A DNA stretch of 64,000 nt, from contig CM049405.1 of the NCBI GenBank assembly GCA_026929865.2, positions 23,882,001-23,946,000 on the forward strand, in the 5' to 3' direction. Below the pieces are notes generated by a model, which did no database searches, was not told where the DNA came from, and saw only the letters and a list, made by a program, of their open reading frames with translations. This document shows positions 24,086 through 36,591 of the stretch, one piece after another; the first letter of the stretch is position 1; each line of letters opens with the position of its first letter. A program made the position numbers and the translations under genes. This DNA comes from Hyperoplus lanceolatus. Taxonomy: Eukaryota; Chordata; Actinopteri; Uranoscopiformes; Ammodytidae.

Positions 24086-27000
24086 GCTAAGAGGTTCATT
24101 TAACCAGAGGATGGAGCAAGAAAGTCCACAAGCTCTTGTGTTGCACCCAACCTTCCAACAATGTAAAAATGAGAAAGTAACTAAGAACAAGTCAACATTT
24201 CAAAGCAATTGGCTTTACTAGATTTCAGAGGTGATAACTTAGCTCTTCAGTTTGAAGGAAAACGGCCTACTTTTCAGCCAACTGTTATAACACTGTTTAA
24301 TGTTTAGATCAACATTTTGACAGACTTGGTTTTGTTTGTTTTATGTATGAAAGATACTGAGTTGGCTCAACTTTTAATGTTTGGGATGTAGAACAACATT
24401 TAAGATACATTTCCATTACATATGAATGATAAGTTATCTCAACTAAAGGTAATTAGATGCAACCAGCAAAGGCACATTTGAGAGGATGAGACTATAGAAT
24501 TCCGAGATGTTTCTCTAAAAACGATTACTTTAAATGTTTAATAAATGACAAAAATAGTTGACGATTACTATCCATCGCGATTGCTCTAAAACTGTGATTT
24601 CATTGCTTTTTAAGTCACACCATCCCATGCTTGGTCAAAAATGTGAAGATGCACAAGTCAAAAGTCTCTTTGTTCGTCGGACCATTTCATTTGTTTTTCT
24701 GCTTTAAAAAAACCCAACGCAAAATGAAAAAGTTTTCCTTCGCCTTAAGACTAAACGTGTTGTGAAAAGTGAAGGCAAGAAGATTCAAAGTGTTGGCCTT
24801 AAAAAACAACCTGTCACTCACTATTGTCCAGAGAGTTTATCTTGTGTAGAGATAATGAAATTAGCCTCCCCATCCCCCTCCTACAAATGAAGTGACCCCC
24901 CATGACCTGGGCCGGGTTTACCCAGAAGACCCCAGAGCTACGACCGCCAGTGTTCCTTTGTTAAGCCCATAGACAATGATGATGTTACTGCTGAAATGCC
25001 TTTGGGGAAACTGTGTTTCCGATGAGTCAGTATATATATGCGAGTTAAGGAGTGTGTGCAAAGAGTTCGGCCAGGAGGCGACGGTGAATATCTTTGTAGC
25101 GTGCTGGGTGATGACACATCATGCATCACCCAAAGTAAACTGTATACAAAGAGCCAATCTGTTTAAGCTTTCCTCCCTGTTGGAGATATTGGAGCTGGCC
25201 GAGAGGTCTTGTGCTTCGTCTTCTGCAGATGGACAGAGGCCCAGGCATGGGAACTTTTTGTTGCATGACTTGGAAATGCACTTTTCCTGAGTGAAACTGT
25301 TTCCTGTTTCAACGGTATATGTTCTGTGTCACCAGGCACCAGTGATTGATGAGGTCCATCGCCCTGTAATGAGCTTGTCAGTTATTTTTAACGTACAGCC
25401 CTTTTAAATGGCTTGTTAAATGTACCAGTTTCTCAATGACGTGTGTTTTTTAGAGGTCCCTACTATAACGGTCCTGAAGGTGTTCTCTTGACTTCGGTGG
25501 TACAATCCACCCAGAGTGACCTCAGTTTCCGCTCTCTGATTGGAGTGCCCACTCATAGCTGCTCTAGTGTAAAGAGGGGGGAGCCCCCCCCCCCCACCCT
25601 CAACTCAACCCCAGATATGATGTTAGCCCATTTAACCTCAGAACACTTGAGGGAGAATAAACAGAGCACGCCTGGAGTAGGAGCGAAACAAACAGCCGTT
25701 CAAAGGAGTGGGGATTGTCCTGTGCCCGTCCCTCATGCCAAAAGCAAAGGAGATGGGATTCACTGAAGGGCTCTACAGATGAATGTAAGCGCTCGACTCT
25801 CTCGCGCTCTCCCACTTTTCCCTCCGTCTGAAGTGCGGACTGACTGTGAATGATTCGCAGTGGCGTCGCTCAACGCGTCGCCGCCTTTTACAGCCCCTTA
25901 AATGCCCATTAAAGTCTCATCAATTCATCCCTCCACATGAGTAAGCTCCAGTCCACAGTAACCCCCCCCCCTCTCTCTCTGTGGGGCTCTGGGCCTCACA
26001 GTTCTGACAGCACACATTCGCAACTCGGTATCACTGAAGACAGACCAATATTCATACGTAACATGAATGAATAGTTTGTAAAGTAGTGATTAATTAACCA
26101 AACATTTGCCACTTGTGACTGTGAGTGTGCTCTTTCTTATTGTCATAATATTCTAATTTGGATATCATTGGGTACAAACAACTCATCACGTAATGGGCTG
26201 GGGCTGCAACAGTTTAGTCAATTGATCAATGAGCAAGAAACATAAAATGTAACAAAACTGTTGGTTGAGTAAAAAAATATGAAATTTTGAATTAAGATTC
26301 TTTGTTTCCAGCTACTGCATTTTGTTAATTTTATTTTATATTAATACTTTGGTTTTAGGAAAACTAATAAGACTTCTTGATTGTCATTTTATAGACCAAA
26401 CTATTCATCAAAAGAGAGAGAAAAAAATATATATAATAATAAAAAATTATACATATACTAATGTGTGATCACACTCAAACACCATGCAAATACTGATCTA
26501 TTTAGAAATACATTTAGAAATTAATTGTATTGTATGTCTATTAAACTAATTTCTACACCCTAAATAGACTGGAAAGCACTGCAGTTAGAAATTGTTGCTG
26601 CCAGTTATGTTCGAAACACATGAACATAGACATAACTATGTCAAGGGGCCCTAACTACAGCCATTCTATGGCCTCATATAAAGTTACTCTAGTGTGAAGG
26701 AACTCAAATGATGAAGTGAATCAGGGAAAGTGTAAAGAAGAGAACAGTTCATTTTGAAACCCGTTGATAAGACTATAACCTAAGATAAATTCTTGACCAT
26801 GACAGGGTTATTCTACTTGGCGCATAAATGTGTATTGTGGTAAAACTGTGTGCTGACTCTTGACTACAGTATGTATAGCAGGAGGTCGTTGGTTGACAGG
26901 GATTAAGGGGAAAGAGGGGGGGAGCTGCAGCAGCACCTACCCTTTTCATCCACAGTCATTAAATTCCACTGCAAAAATGTTTTCAGTCTAAACCACAGAG

Positions 27001-27416
27001 GCCTCGAACGCAACACACACACACCCCACCCACCACCCACCACATCATCCCCACCAAGTCTCCTGCATTTTTCTTACCGCCCGCCATAGTGAGGTGACAG
27101 CCAGGTCACTCAATAGCTTCATCTGTACAGTTAGTATAGTGTCTTCAGATCAGCGAAATGAGAGTCACATTGCATTGATGGGTTTTTTTGTTTGTTTTTT
27201 ACTTATGAGTTTACACAGCAGGAGTGGTTGGTTGTGGGGCGGGGGGGGGGCTGTGGGGGTGCTCCTCCCCCCTCCCTCCTCAGAGTCACTCTTTACTTCA
27301 CCCTCTTCAACCCTCCTCTCAGTCCCTGTACGCTAGACTTCATCGGTATTTGCTTTTAAAAAAAGCTCTACGCCCCCTACTCCTCCTTCTCCTCCTCCTT
27401 AGCCTATACCCCTGCA
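24086..27416. other. gli2 intron 1, no gene seen
   Basis: Contains a hAT relic (26208-26412), C-runs at about 25589-25598 and 25962-25970, and a G-run at about 27239-27250. The open frames at 24976-25290 and 25443-25766 have no splice sites, domain or support as exons. Confidence 0.4.
26208..26412. mobile_element. Decayed hAT element relic
   Basis: The left part reads GGGCTGCAACAGTTTAGTCAATTGATCAATGAG. The right part has TTGTCATTTTATAGACCAAAC..TTCATC. Both resemble the ends of the common fish hAT MITE that starts TAGGGCTGCAAC and has the GGTCTATAAAATG block. Terminal bases and target duplication are gone, so borders are approximate. Confidence 0.4.
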
Positions 27417-27447
<31 letters not shown>

Positions 27448-27735
27448 CGGCTATACTTGTGAGGACACTAATTGACATTATGTATTCCAGTAACCCCTCA
27501 CAATAACCCTAACCATCAAAACTAAATGGATAACCCCAACACTTACACTAACCCTAACCTAAACCTAAGTCAGACCTGAACCTTAAAACCCAGTGTTTTA
27601 CCTCAAACAGCTATTTTAAAGGCCTGTCCCAAAATGTCCTCACTTTTCCAAAAATGTCCTCACTTCTAAGGTGTAAAACTCACATTGGTACTCACAAAAA
27701 TAGTTAGACAAGTACACACACACACACACACACAC
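27417..27735. repeat. CA-flanked dispersed repeat with degenerate telomere-like units
   Basis: A (CA)n run (27417-27443) and a second (CA)n run (27715-27735) bracket a unit that begins ATGTACGGCTATACTTGTGAGGACACTAATTGACATTATG. It continues through several AACCCTAACC-type units (27500-27570) and includes AAAATGTCCTCACTT twice (27632-27665). This is a dispersed fish repeat pattern; I do not know its proper family name. The telomere-like hexamers are few and degenerate. Confidence 0.55.
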
Positions 27736-27903
27736 CCAAGTCACTCCTTTCCAGTATTTGGTTAATTAAATTTTCTGCGGACATCCAGAGAAGAGCCCCC
27801 CTCCCCTCAAGAAAAGGATCCAGATCAATAAACGCGGGCCCATGTGCACAGAGGCGATGTGTGAAAAAGGGGGCTCCATCCAGCAGCATATACTATATAC
27901 TAC

Positions 27904-28027
<124 letters not shown>

Positions 28028-28294
28028 GGCTGGGGATTGTGGAGATGAAAGTGACATGGCCACTATGGGTCTCTGAACGGCGCAGAGTGGAGCCCCCGAA
28101 ACTTGCCCGGGCTGAATGAGCTGAATAGGCTCATCCATTCTTTGGCTCCTTTCACTCTCCGTAGACCCTAACTGTTGGAACTCTTCATTCCTCACAATGG
28201 CCCAAATGCACTAAAACTTTTTTTCTTGTTTTTTTCTCATGCAAATGGCCCCAGTCAGCCCCCAGACCGGGGTTGTCATCATGTGAAGCGGAAA

Positions 28295-28301
28295 ACACAC
28301 T

Positions 28302-28333
<32 letters not shown>

Positions 28334-28341
28334 CACACACA
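28295..28341. repeat. (CA)n microsatellite, interrupted
   Basis: CA array of about 47 bp with TCAC and AAAC breaks. Confidence 0.85.
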
Positions 28342-28665
28342 TGCACATGCCCCCTTACTCCATTACCACCAATATTGTTATTATTCACTTTTACAGAAAC
28401 ATTATTTTGAAATTGTAATTTACCAAAAATTATTCCTTCCGTTTACGTATGTTTTTCTTCTTCTCTTAAAGCTTTGAAATGTCCTACATAAACTCTAACT
28501 CTGTTTCTCATCAGCATGCAAAAACTAAATATTCGTATAAAGTTGTCAAATATGAATTATTTGGGAAAAAAGCCCTCCACGAAAAAATCCAAACAAGGCT
28601 TCATTTTGCAGCCATATTTAGGCCAGAATCAAACTAACAAAAAAAAAGAGGGGACTCAAAAAGTC

Positions 28666-28674
28666 CACACGCAC

Positions 28675-28757
<83 letters not shown>
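28666..28757. repeat. (CA)n microsatellite
   Basis: CA array of about 92 bp, with two CGCA steps at the left end. Confidence 0.95.
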
Positions 28758-28759
<2 letters not shown>

Positions 28760-29048
28760 AGGTTGGAGATCATTAGCAGCGCCTGTTAGATAGGGTAAAA
28801 GCCAACAGCAAATATAGCTGCTTAAGGGCCCCACAAAGGTGTCAAGTGTTTGTTGACCGCTCAGGCTGGAGAGCAAACAGTAAACTTTGAATCTTTCAAC
28901 AATAAGTACACATCTCCCACAGTCCTGTCACAGGCAGTTTATGTGTCCATGCTGCTACTGCACTGCTCACACACTCTGCCTGTGTGTTTGTTTCTTCTCT
29001 TTGTAGCATTAAGAGATTAAAACAAAGTAAACTTATCCAAACGTGAGA

Positions 29049-29050
<2 letters not shown>

Positions 29051-29101
<51 letters not shown>
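29051..29101. repeat. (GT)n microsatellite
   Basis: About 51 bp of pure GT, about 520 bp inside intron 1 from the predicted exon 1 donor. Confidence 0.95.
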
Positions 29102-29102
<1 letters not shown>

Positions 29103-29623
29103 CTGCATTAGAGCAAAATGTGACAGATTTGTTAAAATGTTTTCCATTTAAGACTTACAATGAAAGAAAATCCATGAAAATTCTGCAAACATTTTTGCAA
29201 GGATATTGAATTGCATGTTTATTATAGATTAAATGATAAAGAAAAAATAATAACGTCACTGTTTGGAGACAGTAATTCATGTTGAAGCTGTGAAAAGTTA
29301 TGAAGAGACTATAGGGGGGGAGATTGGCGCCGAGCATTCTGATCACATCTCTTCCCATATGGATCAAGTTGCAACGGCGAGAATTTTTTGGATTCCTATG
29401 TCAGATAAGTTCAAAGTGCAAATGAGATGTGAAGCTGCCCTGAGCCTCATCTGCCGTTGACACGCAAAGGGGGCAAACAGAGACACTGGAAAACACACCA
29501 AGGAAAACACTCCTGAAACAACTTTGAAGTGCGAACATAATGACAATGGAAAGAATAATACAATTTAAAAGGCTAAAATAAATCAAAGCCACTTCTGTCA
29601 GCATCACAACACAGTGTCCTTAC

Positions 29624-30204
29624 CTTACGCTGCCGTCTCTTTGCACTTCCAAAACCGACGCTCCTTCGAGTCTATTTTTTTTGGTCCGAGGAAAAACTTT
29701 TTTGCCTAGAGTTCTGATTCCCGTAAAATAACTAGGACTAAACTGGCGCCACCATTGAACGCACAACGCGCAAACAAGCCTCTCCGGACTCCATGTACCA
29801 AGTGTTTTAGGTTAAAACTTTTCGAGAACACTTTTAAAGTTTTTGCACGGCGGCGTCACCACCATCCCCACACTGTCTGTCTGTGCGCCTGGAGAGTGTG
29901 TGTGTTTCAGTGCGGAGCAGAAGTCGAGTCGAACTTTTTCTTACAATCCATCTTCTTGTCCTTAGAGATGCGCTTCTTTGCGTGCGTGCCGTGCGTGCTC
30001 TGCGTCGCTTTTCAGCAAACTAACATGATGCGTAAAAAGGCTACTACGCCTAAAAAGTTTGGAAACTAAAAGCGGCGTTTGGTTTTTGGCTTCACTCGAC
30101 AGTTGTAGCTGAGACATGCGGTGGTGTTGAGATCTCCAGGCTGCTGATCTGTTTTCAATCCGACCCCCCTTTTCTCTCTCTCTCTCTCCCCCACATCCCG
30201 TATA

Positions 30205-30259
<55 letters not shown>

Positions 30260-30365
30260 TACTCCCTGGTGAGTTGGACCATTTGCTGCGCCAGATGGGC
30301 CGGGCTAACTCTATCCAGCAGTTGTAGTAGACGGACTGACGGGGGGAGGAAAGTTGAATAAAGTT
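29624..30365 (-). promoter_or_regulatory. gli2: Predicted gli2 non-coding first exon and core promoter
   Basis: The stretch 29630-30110 is clearly richer in CpG than the rest of the window (for example GGCGCC, AACGCGCAAAC, CGGCGGCGTC, TGCGTGCGTGCCGTGCG). On the minus strand it ends in an excellent donor, CGTAAG|GTAAGGAC, with the exon edge at 29624. No long minus frame is present, consistent with a 5' UTR exon that splices to the exon at 12350. A minus-strand TATATAAAG at 30392-30400 would place transcription start near 30365, but the start could also lie within the CpG-rich part. The exon, start site and its joining to gli2 are inference. Confidence 0.5.
30173..30257. repeat. (CT)n arrays in the predicted gli2 5' region
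   Basis: Two pure CT runs (about 30173-30189 and 30210-30257) are separated by CCCCCACATCCCGTATACCAT. On the gene strand these are GA arrays, either in the 5' UTR or just upstream of the transcription start, depending on the true start. Confidence 0.9.
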
Positions 30366-30391
30366 TCATTAAACGTTCGATTTTTCACGGG

Positions 30392-30400
30392 CTTTATATA
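30392..30400 (-). promoter_or_regulatory. Possible TATA box for gli2
   Basis: TATATAAAG on the minus strand. It is the right orientation for gli2 and sits just upstream of the CpG-rich exon, but AT-rich matches of this kind are common by chance. Confidence 0.25.
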
Positions 30401-33281
30401 CGTTTAAGAATGTCTAATTGGAGACAGTTTTTCTTGTTCGGGCTTTACGAGTCACGGGAGTTATCACACTTGAAATACACAGAATGTTGCGTCATTGGCG
30501 ATTTTTTTAGTGCCCCAGAAATCAGAACTTTTGTGTCTCAATGTTGTATCAAGTTTCTTGCAGACGACCAAAAAAGGGAGCTCGAATTGTATTTTTGCTT
30601 GGAGATTCTTTTGAGTGGGTGGTGGACGGATAATCAAGGGGCGCACTCAGATCTGGAACAAGCCAAACGCATGAACATTCGCTTATAACAAATGCATCCA
30701 GACCCTATACTTATTTTTGTTGAGTAAAAAAAAAAGAAGAAAATACAGCAAACAATCTTCATAATTCATGTGTATTCCCATCCAGGCCCCTTTTCATCTT
30801 GGTTGGAACTCTTATTTCAGCAGTAGAAGCAGGGGTGGGACAAACGGCATTCATTATGTGATTTATGTAGATTTCAGACAAAGTAGGCTAACCTTGTCCG
30901 GTGCCAGTGCATCAGCATGATCATTTAGTGTCTTTTTAAAAATATATATTATTCTTAAGGAAAGCGAAGATGTGAAGAGAAGAAAGAAAATGAACACTGC
31001 TCTTGCCTCCCATTATCTGTATAAAGAGTTTTTTCTACCTACATTCATCTTGGACATATATTTGCTGTGTGTATTTATCATGTCACATATGTTTTAAGTA
31101 AAATGCAACACATTAAGCACAAACCCTGAAATGATTTGGACACATTGTCAGCTCGGTTCAAATAAGAAAATGAAGCAGCATCTTATCTGAAACTCTTTAT
31201 CAAGTCATTTTTAATGTGATTTTTCAATGGAAGAAGCATGGCCCTTGTTGTACATTTGGCCCTGTCTGGTAATGGGGCCCTTTTGAATACCACACTATAC
31301 TGTAAAAATGCTTCATCACAGGTGATTGAAATTCCTGCATTTTACCTGGGGAAAAACTGAACACTATTATTATTGTTTTTAGTTATTTCCTAGTCATATA
31401 TTTGAATGAGTCCATCTCACATAGGGTTACACAACACAATTCCACATATAAATGAAGACAAATTCTAGCAGTAGGTTTTCATTATCGATAGATAGACAAA
31501 TCATTGCTGCATATGGCATACGTTTGCCAGAATAAAAAAGCAAATTAAGTAGAACATGTTTTACCTTTTATATACTATCTATGGTTTTTACACAGAAATG
31601 GAATTGAAACACAATCCTGCAGCACATTTTTTTAATTTTCTGACCATTTGAGATCATTTTCATTCATTTAGTATCTTCTATCAAGAAGTCAACATTTTAG
31701 TTCTACTGTATTACTTAAAGGTGAGTAATTTTTTTACTTTATTTCACTCACATTACTTACAAAGCTGACCCTTTTTAAAGTCTTCATTTCACAGGATGGC
31801 CTCCTTCAGGCGTGTTATGTTAATATATCTTTTATAACACTGGATATTTACCATGTTTTTTCATATCATGGGTTCAACATTTTAGTGTTGTAACTGTTTG
31901 AGGTGGAGCTTTTACATTCTTTATTTTCTGTTGCAGTTCATAATAAAACATTGTATGTAATGAACTGATCATATCTTTCATTTGAATAATGTAGTGGAGT
32001 ACAAAGTTTTCTCAGAAAAATCTAGTGAAGTGCTGTGTAAAAAAAACCTAACCGGAATCAAAGGATCTTTACAGATTGCATTGTGCTTGAGTGAATATAT
32101 ATTTAGTCACTTTATGAGGTTGCAACCTTTTCAAGGCCCTCCCAGACTCGTTCATTCACTACTAACTCACTCTTAAATTGAGGCTGTCAAGTTTTTGTCT
32201 TGAAGACACATTAGAAAAAAAAACTAAAACAAACATGGAGGCAATTTGTAATCGGTAGTAAGTGTCTGGTTTTTGAGAAGTGAGAGAAATTTCACACTTT
32301 CAAACATGTGAATTGCATGTAAACCCTCCACAGATTGGTCTATGTCACCGTAGTAGTTCAATATACTGTGTGTTCTTGTATGGATAGAAATAGTTGGATA
32401 TATAGGTGGAGAGAGACAGAGGATGAAAAGAGACTGACTCACACTATATAGAGAGAGGGGGGATTTTTCAAGCCTGGTTGCGTTCAGGGGGCTGGAGGTG
32501 CTGCCACCTATTGTCTCTGTGTGTGCTTGCATCATGCCTGAGTGACCATTCTCTAAACCCAGGGCCTGTGCACATGAGCGACCTCTGCGGCTCCATCTTC
32601 CTCTGTGCACGGGCCTCAATAGAGGGTTGAATGCCAGTGTCAGGCTCATTGGCCCTCCTAGCCCCTCTCTCTCTCTCCCTCTCTCTTTTTCTCTCTCTGT
32701 CTCTCTTTCTCTCCCTCCCTGTGCCTGCCCCCATGTATAGTCTTACTGGCAGGAATTTTAATGAGCGCGTTGTGAGGTTTTTTTTTCAATAGAAGAATGT
32801 CACTGCAGAGCACGGACAGTATTTAAGCGGTTGGATCTAATCACGGAAGGGAAGAAGAGGAGAGAGAGAGAGAGAGATGCCAATGATTTTTGAAGAAGTT
32901 TGATAAGATTATATTACCTCATTCATTCTTTAGGGGTAACATCTGCAAGCCTGTGATGATGGTGCAATAAATGTTTTTTTTAAACAGGAACTTATCTCTC
33001 ATTTTAGTGGACAAGCTTGTGCTAATAAGTCGAGATATCCATTGCACAGATTAACATGATGTGTATAGTTTGGAATAGGAGAGTGATTATAATACTAGAC
33101 GTTGGTTTGATGAATGTGCCAACACATTTTCAAACGACAAAAAAATAGTTTCTATTCGTCCATGTAGTTGTGCAATATTTGTTATTTTATCTGTTCATTG
33201 ATGTCAGTGTTTTTAGTCAAATATTTTATATAAGGTTTGCCCGGCCTAAATGCAAATGACGATAACGCTATCAACGTTTTA
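30401..33281. other. gli2 upstream flank, no gene seen
   Basis: Mostly AT-rich. A CT-rich tract (about 32661-32712) and a (GA)n run (about 32862-32876) are present. The stretch at about 32720-32850 (GGCAGGAATTTTAATGAGCGCG, CACGGACAGTATTTAAGCGG) looks non-repetitive and could be regulatory. The frames at 30410-30688 (+, 92 residues) and 32224-32649 (-, 141 residues) show no domain and were not accepted as genes. Confidence 0.4.
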
Positions 33282-33880
33282 TCAAGCACTGGTCAATTTT
33301 GAGATCTTGTCTATTTAGCTATTTTGTCTTCTTTTATACTGATACAAACTAAAAGGCCTAAAATGAGGTGTTTATTTTACTAAACCTTGTATGTTTGTGT
33401 GAACCATCTTTAACAGCCAACAAGTCAAAGTTGTATTTCCAATACTCCAAAAAACACCAAAAATCTCAACTTTTAATGCACTTACATCAACTTAACTTTC
33501 CATAATCATTCTGAGCACAATGTTGAAGGAAATTAGAGAAGAATATGTTCATATCGTGTTAAGTGTCTGATTTATAATACATTTGGTCCTTTATAAACAT
33601 GCTGAAAAAGCATTTTTAAGACCTGTACATAATACTTTTTGATTGAAAAAGGAAAAAAAAGGCTGTATCCAAAATCTGTTCTGTATAAACCTTGGACACT
33701 AATATGATGTCAAAATTAAATAAAGTTTTGTTTCAAAGAGATGCAAATGATGGCATATTTAATTAAATACTGACAAACTTGCCGATTCTTCTAATCTAAT
33801 ATTTCTAAAAAAAGAAAAAAAATAATTCATGTGAGCAATCAACTGGCACAGTTTCATGATGATATCTTTAAGTTAAACAT
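33282..33880 (-). mobile_element. TTAA-MITE family A, long copy, ends decayed
   Basis: In reverse orientation it carries family-A blocks in order: TCAAGCACTGGTCA.TTTTGAGAT, TAAAATGAGGTGTTTATTTTACTAAACCTTGT, TCTCAACTT...GCACTTACATCAACTTAACTTTCCATAATCATTC, GCTGTATCCAAAATCTGTTC, GGACACTAATATG, and TTTCATGATGATATCTTTAA. The terminal CTGCAG repeats are not preserved. Confidence 0.6.
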
Positions 33881-34290
33881 ATAAGTGTTCCCTACCAACA
33901 AAAAAAAAAACTCTACCAATTGCGTTGATTTGCATTTTCTATATAAAAGACACATATTGTCCTCAAATACCTTTCACTTTTACCCCAGCCTAAAACCTAT
34001 TTAGTATTAGTTGTGATAAACCAATATGTTTTTATTCTCCTCCACAAAAAAAAATTGCATTTGTGATTATTGTGATATATATTCTGATATAGACCAAATA
34101 TTTAGAAAGCATTGCTCTGAATGACAGGCTTTTCCGTGGCCCAATAGTTCCTATCTGTATCAGTATCACATCTTTAGACTTGACAAAGCATGGCACAGTT
34201 GATGAGGTAAGTGAGGCGGCCCTGATGAAGTACAGTAGTGACTTTGTCCTGTTATCAGCCCAATCACTGGGCTCCTGACAGTCTATTCAG

Positions 34291-34413
<123 letters not shown>

Positions 34414-34830
34414 GTCCTTCAATGAAATGCACTGTTTACTCAACTTTTGTCACTGTCAAAGGTTGACAGTGGCACCTCAGCTAGCATTCATGTTGTTGAT
34501 TCCTATCCATGAGTGTTCTGTTTTTTTTATACATGTGCTAAATTAATTTATAAAAATCTAATTATTTAGGGATTAGGGAACTGTTTCCTGTGATACTTTT
34601 CTGCCTGTAATGCTTCTGTTAAAATAATATACTATCTACAATATAGGGGAAGGTGGGGTGATTTGTGCAACTTTTTACTCAAAGTGATTTTAAAGTGAGG
34701 CCTTGACAGTTATGTCTCCAACTCAAATATGTACATATATTTCAGGATGTTGTGCATCCCTGGCAATAAAAACTTTGGATCTGGAATAAACTGTTTAAGA
34801 AATATAGCTTTCGGAAAAAAAGTTGTCTTG

Positions 34831-35017
34831 TCATTGTGTCACAATGACAAAGTCACCATCATCATCTTTCTGGCCATCTGAACTCTCATCAGTGGTGTCG
34901 TTAAGTGGAATTGAGATGTCACTCTCTCCTGAGCTACTGTAGACTATCACTTTCTTTTGGTGACCAGCGTATACAGCCATGCCACTGGCACAACTCTCAG
35001 AAATGTACTTTGCACTA
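34831..35017 (-). pseudogene. C-terminal scrap of a transposase-like protein
   Basis: The open minus frame has a Ser/Asp/Glu-rich tail (SSSGESDISIPLNDTTDES...DDDGDFVIV) followed by a stop at 34831-34833. The 5' side is broken by the LINE insertion at 35018. Acidic C-terminal tails ending in a GDFV.V-type motif occur in fish pogo-like transposases as I recall them, but no catalytic residues are present here. The assignment is therefore only by context, within the inverted repeats. Confidence 0.35.
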
Positions 35018-35327
35018 GTTGCTCCGTGCTTGTGGAACCAACTGCCACCTGACAAATGTGATTCCCCCTACATTTCTGCCTTTAAATCAAGGCTCAAAAC
35101 CCATATGTACACCCTGGTGTTTCCTCCCCATTAACCTCTGCACTACTTACTTACCTCTGCACTACTATCTGTGTTTATGTGGATGTATGGGCTTTACGTC
35201 TTTTATTTTGGTTATTGTTATTTTACCTTCATTGTTTACCTACTGAATGCACTATGTACAGCACTTTGGACAGTGCAAACTGTCATAAATGTGCTTTTAT
35301 AAATACATTTTACTTACTTACTTACTT
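35018..35327 (+). mobile_element. L2-type LINE, 3' end, inserted in pogo-like element
   Basis: An open stretch ending at TAA (35132-35134) encodes VAPCLWNQLP, then ISAFKSRLKTHMYTLVF. This is the conserved WN.LP and FKSRLKTH C-terminus of L2-clade LINE proteins. The 3' UTR contains AGCACTTTGGACAGTGCAAACTGTCATAAATGTGCTTTTATAAATA and ends in four TTAC units. The tail repeat differs from that of the LINE at 22225, so it is another subfamily. Confidence 0.75.
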
Positions 35328-36302
35328 GTAACTCACCCAGGCCCTTGCGCACAAATCACCCCATCCCCAGAATTTTGGATAATAGGCATGATGCAGCAAT
35401 TTAGGGTTGACATTGTGCTAACTATATAGACTCAAAGTGTAGCATACCAAAGCACTAAAACATGTGTCAAATGTTTTCAAACGTGTCTATAATTGTTCAG
35501 ACACAATAATCAAAAAACCTTGATCATGGAAATTTTACTTTGAAAGGCAAAACACATTTTTTGAGCTTAAATGTGCTTATATCTTATTCCTTGTGTCTCC
35601 CTTCTTTACAGGATGAGTCAAATGGATGGCTCTTCTTAAATATTTGGTCACATTTCCAATTTCTTCCACGGTTTTCTAGAAACAAGGGGTTTTGCAACTT
35701 CCAAAATGCACAAATCACCCCACCTTCCCCTACTATAATTCTATGGGATATTATACCAAGTTATTTGGCCTTAGAGATGAGTTCAGCCTAGCAGTTTTTA
35801 AAAAGTATTCTAAGAGGCCCGAAGAAGTTGGAATATTAAGAAGTTTGCCATCCCCCTCTCCTCCAAGTATATATTCTTTTGTGTCACAAAGTCCTTTGAA
35901 CAAATATGTCCTTCACTTTATAACAGGGGTGGCCAACCTGCGGTTCGCGAGCCTCCTGCGGCTCTTTGCCTTGCTTCGTGCGGCTCTTCAGTTCATATCA
36001 AATTTTGTGATTATAATTTTTTTTTCTATACTTTTTTTTTGTGTGGGCCTATGTGTGTGCATGTTTGCAAACGTTTTGTGCGGCTCTTACGTTCGTTTTA
36101 CATGTTGTTTATTATTTCATTTTTTATTTTGTTAATGTGTATGTGTATGCCTGTTCGCAAATGTTTAATTGAGGACGCAACATAACGTTCGCAAACGTTT
36201 GGTGTGGACGCAACCTAAAACTGCCCGCTCAGCTTGGAGGGAGGTTTTCCGTGAGTAAACAATTTGTCAAGTTCGCTCCGACACAAAGTGGGAGAGTTTA
36301 TA

Positions 36303-36425
36303 TTTTTAGTTGAACGTTATACCAAGCCATTCTGCCTTATATGCCAGGCGTCATTAGCGCATTTCAAGGCTTCAAATCTTCAGCGCCACTTCAGCTCACT
36401 CCATGCTAAAAGTAAGTCCCAATAA
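36303..36425 (+). pseudogene. BED-type zinc finger remnant of a hAT transposase
   Basis: The frame reads FLVERYTKPFCLICQASLAH then FKASNLQRHFSSLHAKSK, ending in TAA at 36423. Seen: C..C (CLIC) followed by a K..NL.RH....H arrangement, the C2-H2 layout of BED fingers in ZBED/hAT-Charlie proteins. The frame is closed upstream by TGA at 36252. The usual W.....F. segment before the finger is out of frame, which indicates a frameshift. It is the N-terminal DNA-binding part only. Confidence 0.75.
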
Positions 36426-36591
36426 GCAACATGCATAGTAAGAGAAAAACGCTATTGTAAATTGTTATATTTTTGTTTGTGGACTTGGTTGAACTGAGAG
36501 TTTGTGTGTGAGGCAGTGCACACAATGTTCATTGTTGAAAATGACTGGCCCGACGTCTTAGTACTGTAGGAGTCCAGTTCTGTCATTATCA

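Larger units (their letters stand above)
34644..35732 (-). mobile_element. pogo/Tc1-type DNA transposon remnant with inserted LINE
   Basis: Inverted ends TAGGGGAAGGTGGGGTGATTTGTGCA (34644-34669) and its exact complement ending at 35732. TA dinucleotides lie around both ends, as expected for a TA-target superfamily. An internal third copy of the motif (GGGGTGATTTGTGC, minus strand, near 35350-35370) is present. A minus-strand acidic peptide tail survives at 34831-35017. A LINE 3' end (35018-35327) is inserted in the middle. A similar single end occurs at 63036. Confidence 0.65.

Noticed and set aside
30410-30688. 92-residue plus-strand frame just upstream of the predicted gli2 start, possibly a divergent gene
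   Set aside because: No domain, no Kozak-type start, no splice or polyadenylation context. Its length is within chance for 64 kb.
32224-32649. 141-residue minus frame
   Set aside because: No family signature. It is partly built on AT-rich and CT-rich low-complexity sequence.
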